Below are positions 46,669-59,667 of a stretch of DNA of 64,000 bases, one piece after another. The position numbers and the translations under genes are program-made. The notes beneath the pieces are model-generated. The model was not told the DNA's origin. It worked only from the letters and a program-made list of their open reading frames with translations, and searched no databases. Every line of letters begins with the position of its first letter. Position 1 is the stretch's first letter. This DNA comes from Rhineura floridana (taxonomy: Eukaryota > Chordata > Lepidosauria > Squamata > Rhineuridae). The stretch lies in contig NC_084482.1 of NCBI RefSeq assembly GCF_030035675.1, positions 229,716,943-229,780,942 on the forward strand, written 5' to 3'.

Positions 46669-48740
46669 ACCTCCGTAGCAGTCTTGATGCCCCCGGTGGC
46701 GGAAATCTCGCACTGAAGACGATCGGACACTGGTTAGAGCGGCAATAGCTGCCTACCAGCTGGCAACAAAGGCAGCAAAGAGAAATTTCTTTGCTGCCTC
46801 TATTGCGTCGGCAGAGTCCTGTCCCAGGAGATTGTTCCAAGTGTCCGAAGCCTGGTCGGTCCAGCTGCCCAGGAACCCATGGAACATTCTAAAATCTCCT
46901 GTGATACTTTTGCTAAACACTTTGCCGATAAAATCGAGCGTCTGAAGAGCACGCTTCCACTCGCCGTGGAGACAGGAGGTGGGCCAGAGTCAGCCAGTTG
47001 CATTCCGGTCTGTTGGGATCGGTTTCAGCCTCTTCTCTCTGAGGAAGTGGACAAGGTGCTCTGTACTGTGAAGCCAACCACCTGTCTGGCTGATCCTTGC
47101 CTTTCATGGCTCATTATGAGCTGTAAAGAGAGACTGGGTGAAGGGATCAAGGCGGTGGTGAATGCATCCTTGCAAGAGGGTGCAATGCCATCAGCCTTCA
47201 AGGAAGCGGTAATAAAGCCCATCTTAAAAAAACCGTCCTTGGATCCTCAAGAGTTAAACAACTTTCGCCCAGTCTCTAATTTACCATTCTTGGGCAAGGT
47301 GATTGAGAGGGTGGTGGCTGCACAATTACAGACACACTTGGAGGAAACGGATTATTTAGATCCATACCAATCGGGTTTCAGGACTGGTCATGGAACAGAA
47401 ACAGCCTTGGTTGCTCTGGTGGATGATATGAGGAGGGCATTGGATAGGGGTGAATACACCTTCCTTGTCCTCCTGGACCTCTCAGCGGCTTTCGATACCG
47501 TTGACCACGGTATCCTTTTAAATCGCCTAGAGGGATTGGGAATAGGAGGCACTGTCTTGCAGTGGTTCTGTTCCTATCTCTCGGATAGGCAGCAACGGGT
47601 GGCATTGGGAGATGAGGTTTCAGACCCTTGGCCTCTTCATTGTGGAGTGCCACAGGGTTCTATCCTCTCTCCCATGCTATTCAACATCTATGTGAAACCG
47701 CTGGGAGCAATCATCAGGAGTTTTGGGTTGCAGTGCCATCAGTACGCCGATGACACTCAGCTCTATCTCTCCTTTAAGTCCTCACCAGAGTTGGCTGTGA
47801 ACACCATGTCCAAGTGCCTAGAATCCGTAAGTGGATGGATGGGAGAGAATAGCCTGAAGCTGAACCCTGACAAGACTGAGGTATTGCTTGTGGGAGATAA
47901 AAGGAAATTAGGAATTACTGACCTGATGCTTAATGGGGTAAATTTGCCCCTGAAGGACCAGGTCCGCAGTCTTGGGGTCATACTTGACTCCCAGCTGTCC
48001 ATGGAGGCTCAGATTACAGCAGTGAGCCGGGCAGCCTGGTATCAATTACATCTGATACGGAGATTGCGACCCTACCTTCCTGTTCATCTGCTCCCTCAGG
48101 TGATACATGCCCTGGTCTCCTCTCGCCTAGACTACTGCAATGTGCTCTACGTGAGGTTACCCTTGAAAACGGTCTGGAAATTACAACTGGTGCAGAATGC
48201 GGCGGCACGCTTGATTACGCATAGCCGTCGCTGGGATCATATCACCCCAGTGTTATTAGATCTTCACTGGTTACCAGTTGGGCCCAATTCAAGGTGTTGG
48301 TGTTGACCTTTAAAACCCTATATGGTTTCGCCCAGTATATCTGAAGGAATGCCTCCAGAATCACCAATTGTGCCACCTGATGAGATCAGCCTTGCAAGAC
48401 CTTCTCTCGGTCCCACCAGTGAGAACAGCTAGGCTGGTACGGACCAGAGAGAGGGCATTCTCTGTTGTGGTCCCCACCCTCTGGAACTCCCTCCCTTTTG
48501 ATCTCAGACATGCTCCCTCCTTGTCCAGCTATCGCCGAGCCTTGAAGACCTGGCCGTTCAGGCAGGACTACTAATTTTATGTTATAACTGAATTAACGGA
48601 TGGTTTCTTTAGCTTAAAACTTGATTATGTTGATGTATATGGATTGTTTTTATTCTTGTTGTTCGTCGCCTAGAGTGTCCCTAACCCGGACAGATAGGTG
48701 GCTGAAAAATAAAATTTATTATTTTATTTATTATTATCAC
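46669..48740 (+). mobile_element. L2 LINE, 5' truncated, RT nearly intact
   Basis: A 475-codon open frame (46879-48306) carries the L2 RT: NFRPVSNLPFLGKVIERVVA, DLSAAFDTVDHGILLNRL, GVPQGSILSPMLFNIY, HQYADDTQLYLSF (catalytic YADD intact), LNPDKTEVLLVG, VSSRLDYCNVLY and LVQNAAARLITHSRRWDHIT. A frameshift near 48300 moves the C-terminal part (RAFSVVVPTLWNSLP) to another frame (48368-48574). The 3' UTR ends CCGGACAGATAGGTGGCTGA, AAAATAAAA. The endonuclease is missing. It starts exactly at the right edge of segment B. Confidence 0.9.
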
Positions 48741-49065
48741 TTTCCTGCTATTGGAGCCAAGGTGAAAGGAGTTAATTCTGCCAATGAGAAGACTCTTCTA
48801 AGCAGCTAACATTGTCCTCTTTCATGCTTACTGACTCCTAGGAATGTCTGTTGTTGGAGAAGCTGTTAAAAAGCATCTCATTCTCAACCCAGCAGCAAAA
48901 ACAGGCAGGAGGGTGGTTGTCACTATCATTAATATACCCTGCACTTCTGTATGTAACCTGTATTTATCTATTTAACAAAATCTATATACTGCTTACTTGA
49001 CAGAAAGCCTCTAAGTGTTTCACAAAGAACAATTTAAAATATGCATGAAAAAAAGAGAAATTAAA
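48741..49065. other. Nothing recognised, possible repeat near the end
   Basis: AACAAAATCTATATACTGCT (about 48975) resembles a dispersed LINE tail, but no copy is in this window. Confidence 0.35.
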
Positions 49066-50118
49066 AGAGAAATCTAACAGGTAAAGGAAACAGGGTTTAA
49101 GCTAACCTAAGCTGTTCCCTCAAAACCTTTTTTAAAAATGTGCATGGCATTCTTATTTTTAATGTGCAAAAAGGTCACCGGCCAGAAAGGGGCTTCCCTT
49201 TCCCCTCGCTCTCCCTGCGAAGCAGCCGAGGAGCTTCAGCCACTTTGCTCTTTAAGGGTTAACCAGTGAGGACAGACCCAAAGGAAAGAGCCCAAACGAG
49301 GGACTTCCCTTTCCTGCCGCGCCTCTCTTCAAGAAATGCAGGTGGAAGCGTGGAGCACCTCTTAGTGCGCAGCGATGTTGGAGAGCGGAGTTGCACTGGG
49401 GGCCCCTCAAACAAAGGTATGCAATGGAGTGCAGAGGGGAGGGTGGGAGAGGGCGAGGACCCCCTTAAGCCCCCCTCCCTGCAGAACCTCCAGATCGGAG
49501 GCTGCAGCTCTGCCCCGTCCTGTCTGCCTCTCCCCTGAGCTGGGCTGGCTGTGTTGGAGCTGGATCGAAGCATCCCTCGGGCACATCATGACTCTGAATT
49601 TTGTTCCTAATTCCCAGTTCCAGTTTTGCTTGAAAGTTCAAAACACTAAAAAGAAGAAAAGTTGACAGCTACAGCCACTTGAAGCCAAAGTTAACATGTC
49701 TCTGAACCCCAAAACATATGTTGGGGTACCCTGTATGATATATCACTGCGATTGGGGGACTCCCCCGTCAAGAATAACAATACATTTATGCGATCAAAAT
49801 CATCAGGCTTCTGATATGATTATAAATTCATAATGAGATCATAAAACCCCAAAAAATAAGTAAGTGATGGTGCCCACTTGAAAATCTGCTCTGGGCCAGG
49901 ACAAATCATGCACCCCAGGAAAGGGGAGGGTGTCTTCTAGGAGATGCCAGTGCATCCCATCCACCCCAGAGGTTCTGCCGGCCACAGGGCATGGATGAGG
50001 GCATCTTCGCAAAACCAAAATAGACAAAAACACAAAGGAAAAAATAAGTAACTGGGAGTGCCCACCCGAAATCTCCCCTTGGCCAGGACAAATCATGCAC
50101 CCCAGGAAAGGGGAGGGT
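49066..50118 (+). repeat. CpG/ATG-exon segment plus repeat P, copy 3
   Basis: Matches 6114-6560 in the CpG half (ATCTAACAGGTAAAGGAAA, GGTCACCGGCCAGAAAGGGG, TTAAGGGTTAAC) and the inverted 4985-5530 in the second half. A partial second copy of the CCAGGACAAATCATGCACCC block sits at 50080-50118. This copy joins both halves and suggests they were once one unit. Confidence 0.6.
49375..49416 (+). pseudogene. ATG exon, copy 3, phase changed
   Basis: ATG plus 13 codons (MLESGVALGAPQTK) to donor AAG|GTATGC. It is one base shorter than the copies at 872-914 and 6419-6461, so the exon ends in phase 0 and would not join a finger exon in frame. No plus-strand finger exon follows in the window. It is likely a dead or orphan copy. 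Confidence 0.4.
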
Positions 50119-50123
50119 GTCCT

Positions 50124-50808
50124 TGTGATGCGTCCTTCCCTGGCTCTCCCTGTCAGGTTCCGACCTGCTCGTGGTTACTGCCTGTCTCTAGGCACCACCA
50201 GGGACTCCACCAGTCCGGACCGCTCTCTCTTATGGTTTCTCTCCCCGCTCTAGCACAGATCTCAACAGATCCCCCTGCTAGGCAACCACCAGTAACGTCC
50301 CAATACTAGTATTCCCAGAGACTCTGAATACTGGTATTGTTATTCTCTTCACCGCTGCCACCATTTGTTACAGTTCCCCTTCAGCCTTGGTCATTACCTT
50401 ACCCTCCCTTCTGGTCTGTGAAACCCCAGCCAAGGATCAGGCCTTTGGTAAACCAAATTAAGTATTTATTACAGATAACAAAGCTAACAAGATTAACAAG
50501 ATTTCTTCTTAAGGCACATAAGCATATGGTTTTACTCAATACTAATCCGAACTCCACCTCCCTCCTTCTTCACTCTCTCCTGTCAAACAACTCTCTAAAC
50601 CCCACCAAGCAACCCACTCAGTTCTCTTCTCCCCCCCCTGATTCCACTCTCACTCTTCCTTTTATACATTCAGCCATTTTAAACACTCAGCCAATCATCA
50701 AGCATTCTACTGCCCATTCACTCCCCCTCCTCTTTCACTCCACTTACCATGTATCTTCTAAAACAACAACACTTACCATATATACACTAATATATAGGAA
50801 CATCACAG
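50124..50808 (-). mobile_element. Solo LTR of the Gmr1-like family
   Basis: The ends are TGTGATG / CATCACA with a perfect 5-bp duplication, GTCCT (50119-50123 and 50809-50813). The body matches 19029-19851 (CAAGGATCAGGCCTTTGGTA, CACCGCTGCCACCATT). It is inserted in the repeat P region. Confidence 0.9.
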
Positions 50809-50813
50809 TCCTC

Positions 50814-51003
50814 TCTAACATAACAGTGTGTATAAAAAAAGAAGGAACTGGGGGTCCACAAGAAAAACCTTTCGAGGCCGGAGGCAGTGGCATCTCGCAG
50901 AGAACAATATCCACTTCTCTGAAGTGAATGATTTTTCATAGCCCACAGTAGATTTTGCGTGGTCACCGCAAATTATGTATTTTCCCCTATTTTCATTATT
51001 TTA
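50814..51003. other. Nothing recognised
   Basis: Short gap between the solo LTR and a further repeat P piece. Confidence 0.4.
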
Positions 51004-51150
51004 GCTTGGAAAGACTGGCATCTCGGAGAATACACCCTCCCTTTTCCTGGGGCATATGATTTGTCCTGGCCCAGAGCAGAGTTTGGGGTGGGCATCCCGA
51101 TTACTAATTCTTTATGCTTTTATGACATCATTATGCATTTATGATATGCA
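51004..51150 (+). repeat. Repeat P fragment
   Basis: Matches 5020-5180 on the minus strand (CCTCCCTTTTCCTGGGGCAT-like, TGGCCCAGAGCAGA) but continues in the TTTATGACATCATTATGCAT part. Confidence 0.5.
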
Positions 51151-51154
51151 TTCC

Positions 51155-51650
51155 GGAGCCCCCAGCAGAGAGAGGCTTCTTAATGGGTGGGGCTGGGGAG
51201 TTATCAGGTTTGCTCTGGAGCCCCGAGCCCTGTGCGGTCTGTCAGCGCCTGGCTCTGGGCAGGGGACCCTTCCCTTCAGGCGCTCTTACGGTGGGCTGAA
51301 CGAATCGTCCTTGGCCCAGCAGTGGCAGCCACCCCTGCTTTTCTCCTCTTTTTCTCGGGAGGTTGCTCTGGGTCCCACAGCAGAGGGAGGGGCCAAGAAA
51401 CGGGGGCAGAGATGAGTGGAGCTCTTCAGGGCAGGGGAACTTTTGCTGCTGTATGTTCCTCCCTCCGATCCCAGCTACGTTGCTCCCCCTTCCCCCCAGT
51501 AGACTCCAAGACCAGCATCTCCTTTCCACTCCACCCACCACCCAGTCATTTCCTCCCTCCCTTCCCAGAGGGATCAGCCTTTCCAGCACTTGTCTGCCTT
51601 TGCAGAGGTCTGATGGCAGCTGCAGGGATTGCAGGAGGCATCACCTGAGA
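51155..51650 (-). repeat. G+C-rich block related to the putative first exon at 5870-6126, inverted
   Basis: The minus strand shares ERLIPLGREG-type text (GATCCCTCTGGGAAGGGAGG) and GCCATCAGACCTCTGCAAAG with 5860-5960. It is diverged and no donor is clear. Confidence 0.45.
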
Positions 51651-52189
51651 CGCTGCTTAGAAAGATGGGAGCAATGGAGGATTCAGCTGCTTGGGGAAAA
51701 ATTCCACCACACTGGATTCATCGGAAAAAACCAAGCCTGGTTCTCTGGCCACTGTTCCGTTCCCAGGCTGTGGCCTCCACATTCATTCTGCCCCACAAAG
51801 CTGGCTCTAACATTGACACAGTTGTGACTGGAGCAGCAGGAACTGGGCAGCCCTGGGTTCAATTGTGCACATCTTGTATGGCCTGCCTCTGTTCTTCTGA
51901 GCGAAGCTGGATAGGAGCAGTGGGGGCAGTGTGTGTGGGGGGAACAGAAGCAGAGGTGGAGGGGGCCATATCAGGAGCCTGTACCTTCAATCTCCTGTGT
52001 AAGGCCTCTGCCAAACTTCAGTGGGTTTCTTAGGGAACTGACCCATATTTTCTCCCAGATTTCTAAGCGTGGACTAAAGCTTATTACGGAGGGGATCTCC
52101 AAAACCCACCAGTTCATTCCCCTGTCGGGTCAGAGTAGGGTCATTACTTTGGTGGGAGGGAGAAAAGTTGCTGTGATTGCTGCTGCAGT
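51651..52189. other. Nothing recognised
   Basis: A 134-codon plus-strand open frame (51629-52033) shows no known domain. It may be part of the fossil to its right, read on the wrong strand. Confidence 0.4.
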
Positions 52190-54770
52190 TATTGAACCCA
52201 GGTCTCCTGTCTCCCCCCCCCACGCTGTTGTGAAATTACCCCGATTGGAACCAGGGGACAAGAGAGGGTGGCAAGTTCCTCTCCCCTGGGGTCCCCAATT
52301 TGCATTGGGTACAACAGATGAATGAGGCCCTTGATTGGTCTATGGGACAGTTTGAATTGGCTCGAGCTGAACCTTCTTCTGTGCAGTGGCAGCTTTCCCC
52401 CTCCAACCTGTCGAAGGAGCTCAGAGACTTGCGAAATAGCCACACTCAGTTCCCACCAGATAACACATTCAAGATCCATCCTCCCTATTGCTAACTTTGT
52501 TTGAGCATTTAACCCCATGTGCACAGCTTCCAGAAAGTCTCTGTTATACTCACACTGGCCATCTTCCTGACGTCTCACATGACCTGATAAACATGCAAGG
52601 AATTTCTTCCAATTTGCACAATATCTTGCCACCTGCATTAGATCTTGAGCATCAGCAGTAGAATACATTTCATCTGCCTAGTTAACCAAGTCCAAACTGT
52701 GTCCTTATTCAAAGAACCCAAAATATCAGCCACTGCCTTTGCCTTGGGAGGGGACCAACATACAATCTCTTGGACAATTTTATAATGAGCTGGCCCCATC
52801 CCAGTGGTTTCCACCACATTTTTCATTATAATGGGTGCAAGTAGCTGTGACTCCTTCCATTCAGGATTTAAAGGAGCAGATGATACAGCCTCTTCTGGGA
52901 GGGGGGAAGAGAGGGGGAAGGCCCCATTCCTCCTCCCCATCACCTGAAACATGCATGACTGTGGCCACCAGCCCCTATTGGACCTGCAACTGTTTTTCCA
53001 GTTCTTGAATTTGAGCTTTACACTTACCATGGCTAACATTCAACCATTGCTCTCGTGCTCTAACCAATAGGTGTTCAGCAATTAATTTTGCCCTGGTACA
53101 TTCATCCTCTTTCTTTTTCAACTCCTTACAAGCCATCTCAGTCTGAGCTAATGCCGCATCTCTCTCCCTCTCCATTTGTCTTAACGAAAAAGCCCACCTG
53201 ATTTTTCTGCTACCATATTCATTTGTTCAAGGCCAAAATTATCAGTCATTTCTCCATCCTTCATTCAAATCTACCCGTTCCTTATCAAAAGTTTCAAACT
53301 ACTTATTTTATTTATTTATTTATTTATTTTCATTTCTAGACCGCCCATAGCTAATAGCTCTCTGGGCGGTGTACAAAACGAGATTAAAATACAATATAGA
53401 ATAAAATCAGTAACAAAGGAACACATTAAACTAAAAACATTAAACATAAAGCATTAAACATTAAAATGCCTGGGAGTATAGCCAGGTCTTAACCTGGCGC
53501 CTAAAGAAATAACCGTAGGCGCCAGGCGTATTTCCTCCGGTAAGCTGTTCCATAATTCGGGGGCCACTACAGAAAAGGCCCTAGATCTAGTAACAGTCCT
53601 CCGGGCATCCTGGTGAGTTGGTACCCGGAGGAGGGCCTTACATACTGAACGAAGTGAACGGGTAGGTTCATAGCGGGAGAGGCATTCCACAAGGTATTGC
53701 GGTCCCACACCGTGTAAGGCTTTATAGGTCAACACCAGCACCTTGAATCTAGCTCGGAAACAAATAGGTAGCCAGTGCAAGCGAGCCAGGACAGGTGTTA
53801 TATGCGCAGACCGATTGGTCCTTGTCAACAGCCTGGCTGCCACATTTTGCACTAGCTGAAGTTACCGAACAGTCTTCAAGGGCAGCCCTACGTAGAGGAC
53901 GTTACAGGAATCCAGTCTAGAAGTTACCAGAGCGTGAACAACCGAGGCGAGATCATCACTGTCCAGATAGGGGCGTAGTTGGGCTACTAAGCGCAGATGG
54001 TAAAATGCATTCCGTGCCACTGAGGCCACTTGAGCCTCGAGCGACAAGGAAGGGTCAAAAAGGACCCCCTAACTACGAACCTGTTCCTTCAAGGGGAGTG
54101 TAACCCCATCTAGAACAGGATTAGCATCCACCATCTGAGCAGGGAAAGAGCTCACCAACAGTGTCTCAGTCTTGTCTGGATTGAGTTTCAGTTTATTAGC
54201 TCTCATCCAGTCCATTATCGCGGTCAGGCAACAGTTCAGCACATCAACAGTCTCACCTGTGGAAGGTGAAAAGGAGAAGTAGAGCTGTGTGTCATCAGCG
54301 TACTGATGGCAATGCACTCCAAAACTCCTGATGACCGCACCCAGAGGCTGCTTCACTCTTTGGCATAAACCTCTTTCCTTATCAAATGCCTCCTCTACCT
54401 GCGCCAACTTATTCCTTGACTCCTTTCAAAGATCTGACAAATCCTGACATGCATTATAAAATCCCCAAGCTGCTGCAGCATTTTCCTTTCATTTGGAAGG
54501 CTTGTATTCTTGGCAATATTCCTCATAGGCCCCATTCATGATTTGAATGGGGTTATCTCTTTTAAAACAACTATTACCCCACATGCACCTTCCCTTATTA
54601 ATCAATGATTTCTCTATTTTCGTTAGGCGCTCTACTGGATTCATAAAGCATTTAGTTCGCTCCATGGCTGCCACTTTGCCATAGCTTAGAAATCTCCAAC
54701 ACCAAAAGCCAAATGCAAAGAGTTCAACAATGCAGACACAAAACAACCAAACCTAGTTTCAAAATAAGTT
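52190..54770 (-). mobile_element. Gag-like fossil of an LTR element or ERV
   Basis: On the minus strand, in order: an N-terminal part with Cys-rich text (about 54700-54490), a Lys/Glu-rich coiled-coil stretch (RERDAALAQTEMACKELKKK, about 53170), and a helical capsid-like part (about 52860-52340). Coiled coil followed by a capsid-like domain is a Gag layout, but I cannot name the family. It is broken with several breaks and split by an L2 (53290-54374). Confidence 0.45.
53290..54374 (-). mobile_element. L2 LINE, 5' truncated, with target-site duplication
   Basis: The minus strand reads AVIRSFGVHCHQYADDTQLY, RLDSCNVLYVGLPLKTVR, HITPVLARLHWLPICFRARF and RAFSVVAPELWNSLPEE, then the 3' UTR and a (TAAA)n tail. 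A perfect 12-bp repeat, TTCCTTATCAAA, brackets it (53278-53289 and 54375-54386). The frame is broken near 53865 and 54070. It lies inside the gag-like fossil. Confidence 0.9.
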
Positions 54771-55869
54771 CAGGGATGAGCCAACTTCAAATGCCACATT
54801 CCCAGATCAAGTCACTCATGAGGAAAGCTGTTGCCCACCAGCTTTTTCTCCCAGATTGACTCTCAAAAGGAAAAACAAGATAGGGGTTTCTAAAGGGACA
54901 GGAACCAGTTGGGAGTCTCTGACAGCCAGAGCCCTGAACCTTCTCAGTGCAAATCTCATTTCCACTTTTCCCAAGTGCCTAGCACCACCGGCTCAAGCCA
55001 CTTGCAAGGCTTCGTTCCCCAGGATTTTGCGGAAGAGGATGGAGACACAAGTGTTATCAAGGGCTTTCGAAATGGATGGGACCCAGTTTAGGGAACCCCC
55101 TTAGTAGCTTCTGGCCACTTGTGGGTTAACCTTCTCTATCCAGTATCAACTTTGGCCAAACACAGTGCCACAATTGTTGCCACTGTTTGCCAAAGCTTTG
55201 CTGCCAGGGACAGAAGAGGAGAGAGATAACAATGTGCCAGGGAATTTCTATACCTCAACCTCTAAATTACCACAGCATTTAAAGGACATTTCCCCACTTA
55301 TTTTAAACCAAGAGGCAGCCAAACATATTAAGAAAGGAAAAGGAAATCACACCCATTCCAGACACATTCAGAACTTGGCTACCTGTTTCCCTGGATTGCA
55401 GGACTGTTCACACGTTCCTTTATTTTCTGTAACCCTTGCTGCCCACCAGTCTCCGCCAGTCTGTTACATTTGCTCTTGGAAACCTGAGTGTGTAAACTTG
55501 CCACCTACCTGTCCCATGAAACACACCTCCTTGAGAGGAGGGGGATCTCTTGCTAGGGATAAGAACAAGCGCTTTGCCCTGAAGTGTGCCTAAATGGTGC
55601 GTATATATATATTTAACCCAAGAAAGGCAGGTCCAAACCAGACTAAAGGAAAGCTTGATTTTATTGAGAAAAAGAGTAGAACAGCGTTACAGAATTACTT
55701 GGGTGCGTGGCAGCATTAATCATTGATATCCTAACCCATTCATAACTTTAAACTAAAGAGATTAAAGAACCCTATTACTATTAAAAGTAGGAATGATTAC
55801 CTCTCCTAGGCCCTGAGTGGGCGGCTGAATACAGCTGAAGCTATGTGGAAGAGCTCTGATCCAAAATCA
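54771..55869. other. Nothing firmly recognised; possible leader or LTR of the gag-like fossil
   Basis: The minus strand has an AATAAA in TCTCAATAAAATCAAGC (about 55655), and it lies upstream of the gag-like fossil. Termini of an LTR are not clear, so this stays a guess. It also borders the 3' side of ZNF gene E. Confidence 0.3.
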
Positions 55870-57737
<1,868 letters not shown>

Positions 57738-57902
57738 CTGATGGAATGAAAAGGAAAGGAGATAAAATGATGTGGAGAAATCCTGTGAATGTATTATGAT
57801 TTGTACTTTGAAAACATATTTCTGGGAGTTCTGTTGACATCAGAGTTTAACTGTCGAAGCTCGACGCCTTGTATGGAGTTATTTTAGCAGTAGGTGCTTG
57901 GA
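57738..57902 (-). other. Last intron of ZNF gene E, part 1
   Basis: Inverted match to 11500-11666 of gene A (acceptor, ATTTCTCCACA-like, AAGGCCTCGAGC-like, AGCACCTACT). It breaks at GTAGGTGCTTGG. Confidence 0.65.
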
Positions 57903-59012
57903 CATGTAGTGAAAGCGGGGAGGGCAACTCCCACCCACTGTCACTATGTAGTGAAAGGCTTGAGCCCACCAGCTGTCTGCCTTCACCATCCCAGGAGTCA
58001 ATCCCCAGCTTTGGGCAATTGATCCCAGCAAGTCCTGCTTTGACAAGGTTGTGCATGCTCGCACCAACCCTGCAAGGTAGTAACTGCCACCACCCTTCTA
58101 GCTGGTTAGCACTCTGGGGTGAAGGGAATTGCAGAGCCCAATTAAAACACCAGAGCTTCTCAGGAGAAGAGTATGGATGCACTCCTTGTCCCTTCTAAAG
58201 TCTCAGGTAAAACAATCCTCTGTTACACGGTAGTTGTAGTCGAATGGCAAGGACTGAAGTTAGGAACTAAACGCCCTCTCTGGAGTGAACACTCCTTGGT
58301 TAAGATAATTAAAATTTATTAAAACGAAAATAAGGAAAGCATAAAAGTTTTACAAATAGCAAAGAGGTACATACAATAAATTTTAGTAGCAATTTAGATA
58401 CCATTGCCATATGCCCAAAAAGTTAAGGTTTAAAAAGGAATACAGTAAGAGACTTTTGGCACAGATTAAAATAAGAAAAGCTTCCTAGCCTAAGCTATAC
58501 TTACAGATCATAAGATGTACAGATGAATAGCTTTCCTCCCCTCAGGGAACTTTCGTGTCAGGATGAAAATGGAGCCACAACAGAACATCATCTATGCAAG
58601 CGGCTGATCCTCCGAAGTGGGACAAAAACCCAAAGTTCTGAGCCCCTTGTTGTGGAAGAAATCTTGGCTCAGCCGGAGACAATTAACCAATTGACATTTT
58701 CATCAAAAGGATGAAAAAACTATGTTCCCACAGCACCTGGCGCCTCCTCTTGGTTTCCCATAACAAACTCAGGGAGTTTGACAGCCTTGACAGAACCAGG
58801 CCCCTTCTGCTGATAAGGAGGTGCTCAGCTAACTGTCAGCCGATAGCGCTGTGTTGTAAAATCACCAAGTCACAGTGATGGGGGGGAACCAGATGTTTAA
58901 CTGCTTGCCAGCAGGTTAACAAAAAAGATGTCAAGGGGAAAAATTCCCACAAGGCTTTGGTGTTCAGCCATTTTAAATGCAGGCCAGGGTAAAGCTGGCA
59001 AGCTGGCATGAC
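57903..59012. mobile_element. 1.1-kb insertion in the gene E intron, class uncertain
   Basis: Genes A-C run straight from CAAGCACCTACT to AGCCTGTTAC across this point, so this is an insertion. The plus strand begins (AC)ATGTAGTGAAAGCGGGG and ends GCATGACAGAACA. TG...CA ends and a minus-strand AATAAA (about 58318) would fit a solo LTR, but a clean target-site duplication is not seen. Confidence 0.45.
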
Positions 59013-59113
59013 AGAACACAGGTTGTGAAAAGAGATGCAGAGAGAGACAACTGTAATAAAAATCTACTCTTCTTCCTCCATTTAAGGTGGACAGCCCAGT
59101 ACTTATAATGGGG
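59013..59113 (-). other. Last intron of ZNF gene E, part 2
   Basis: Inverted match to 11420-11510 of gene A (GTGAAAAGAGATGCAGAGAG, CATTTAAGGTGGACAGCCCA, GTACTTAT). Interrupted at 59113. Confidence 0.65.
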
Positions 59114-59266
59114 AAATATTATATATCCATATGATGGGGAATAAAATATACATAAGCAAGATATATTCTTCTATAAAACTACTTGTATTCAAAAAGGTTC
59201 ATAACATATTAATAGTTTTGTAGCAAGCAAGACTCTTTTTTTCTTTTAGAGCAGTCTTCCCTGACT

Positions 59267-59667
59267 GTGCTGGTTTGTCCTTTAGATAGTTTGGTAGACA
59301 GTGCTGGGGAGGAGTCAGTGGTCGTGGTGCACGTTGGCACCAACGACATGGGGAAATGCAGCCGTGAGGTCCTGGAAGCAAAATTTAGGTTGCTACGTAG
59401 GATGCTGAAAGCCAGGACCTCCAAGGTGCTTTCTCTGAAATGCTACCGGTTCCACGCACAGGACCAGCCAGACAGGCACATCTTCGCAGTCTCAATGCGT
59501 GGATGAGACGATGGTGTTGGGTGGAAGGGTTTGGATTTGTTAGGCACTGGGGAACATTTTGGGACAAGCTGGGCCTGTACAAAAGGGACGGGCTCCACTT
59601 GAACCAGAATGGAACCAGACTGCTGGCACTTAAAATTAAAAAGGTGGCAGAGCAGCTTTTAAACTGA
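59267..59667 (+). pseudogene. CR1 ORF1 esterase-like region
   Basis: GTND followed by a DGLHLNQNGT box matches blocks III and V of SGNH/GDSL hydrolases, known in vertebrate CR1 ORF1 proteins. The two boxes sit in different frames here, and the catalytic-Ser block I is not visible, so it is inactive. Confidence 0.6.

Noticed and set aside
51629-52033. 134-codon plus-strand frame
   Set aside because: No domain, low-complexity composition, next to a minus-strand fossil.
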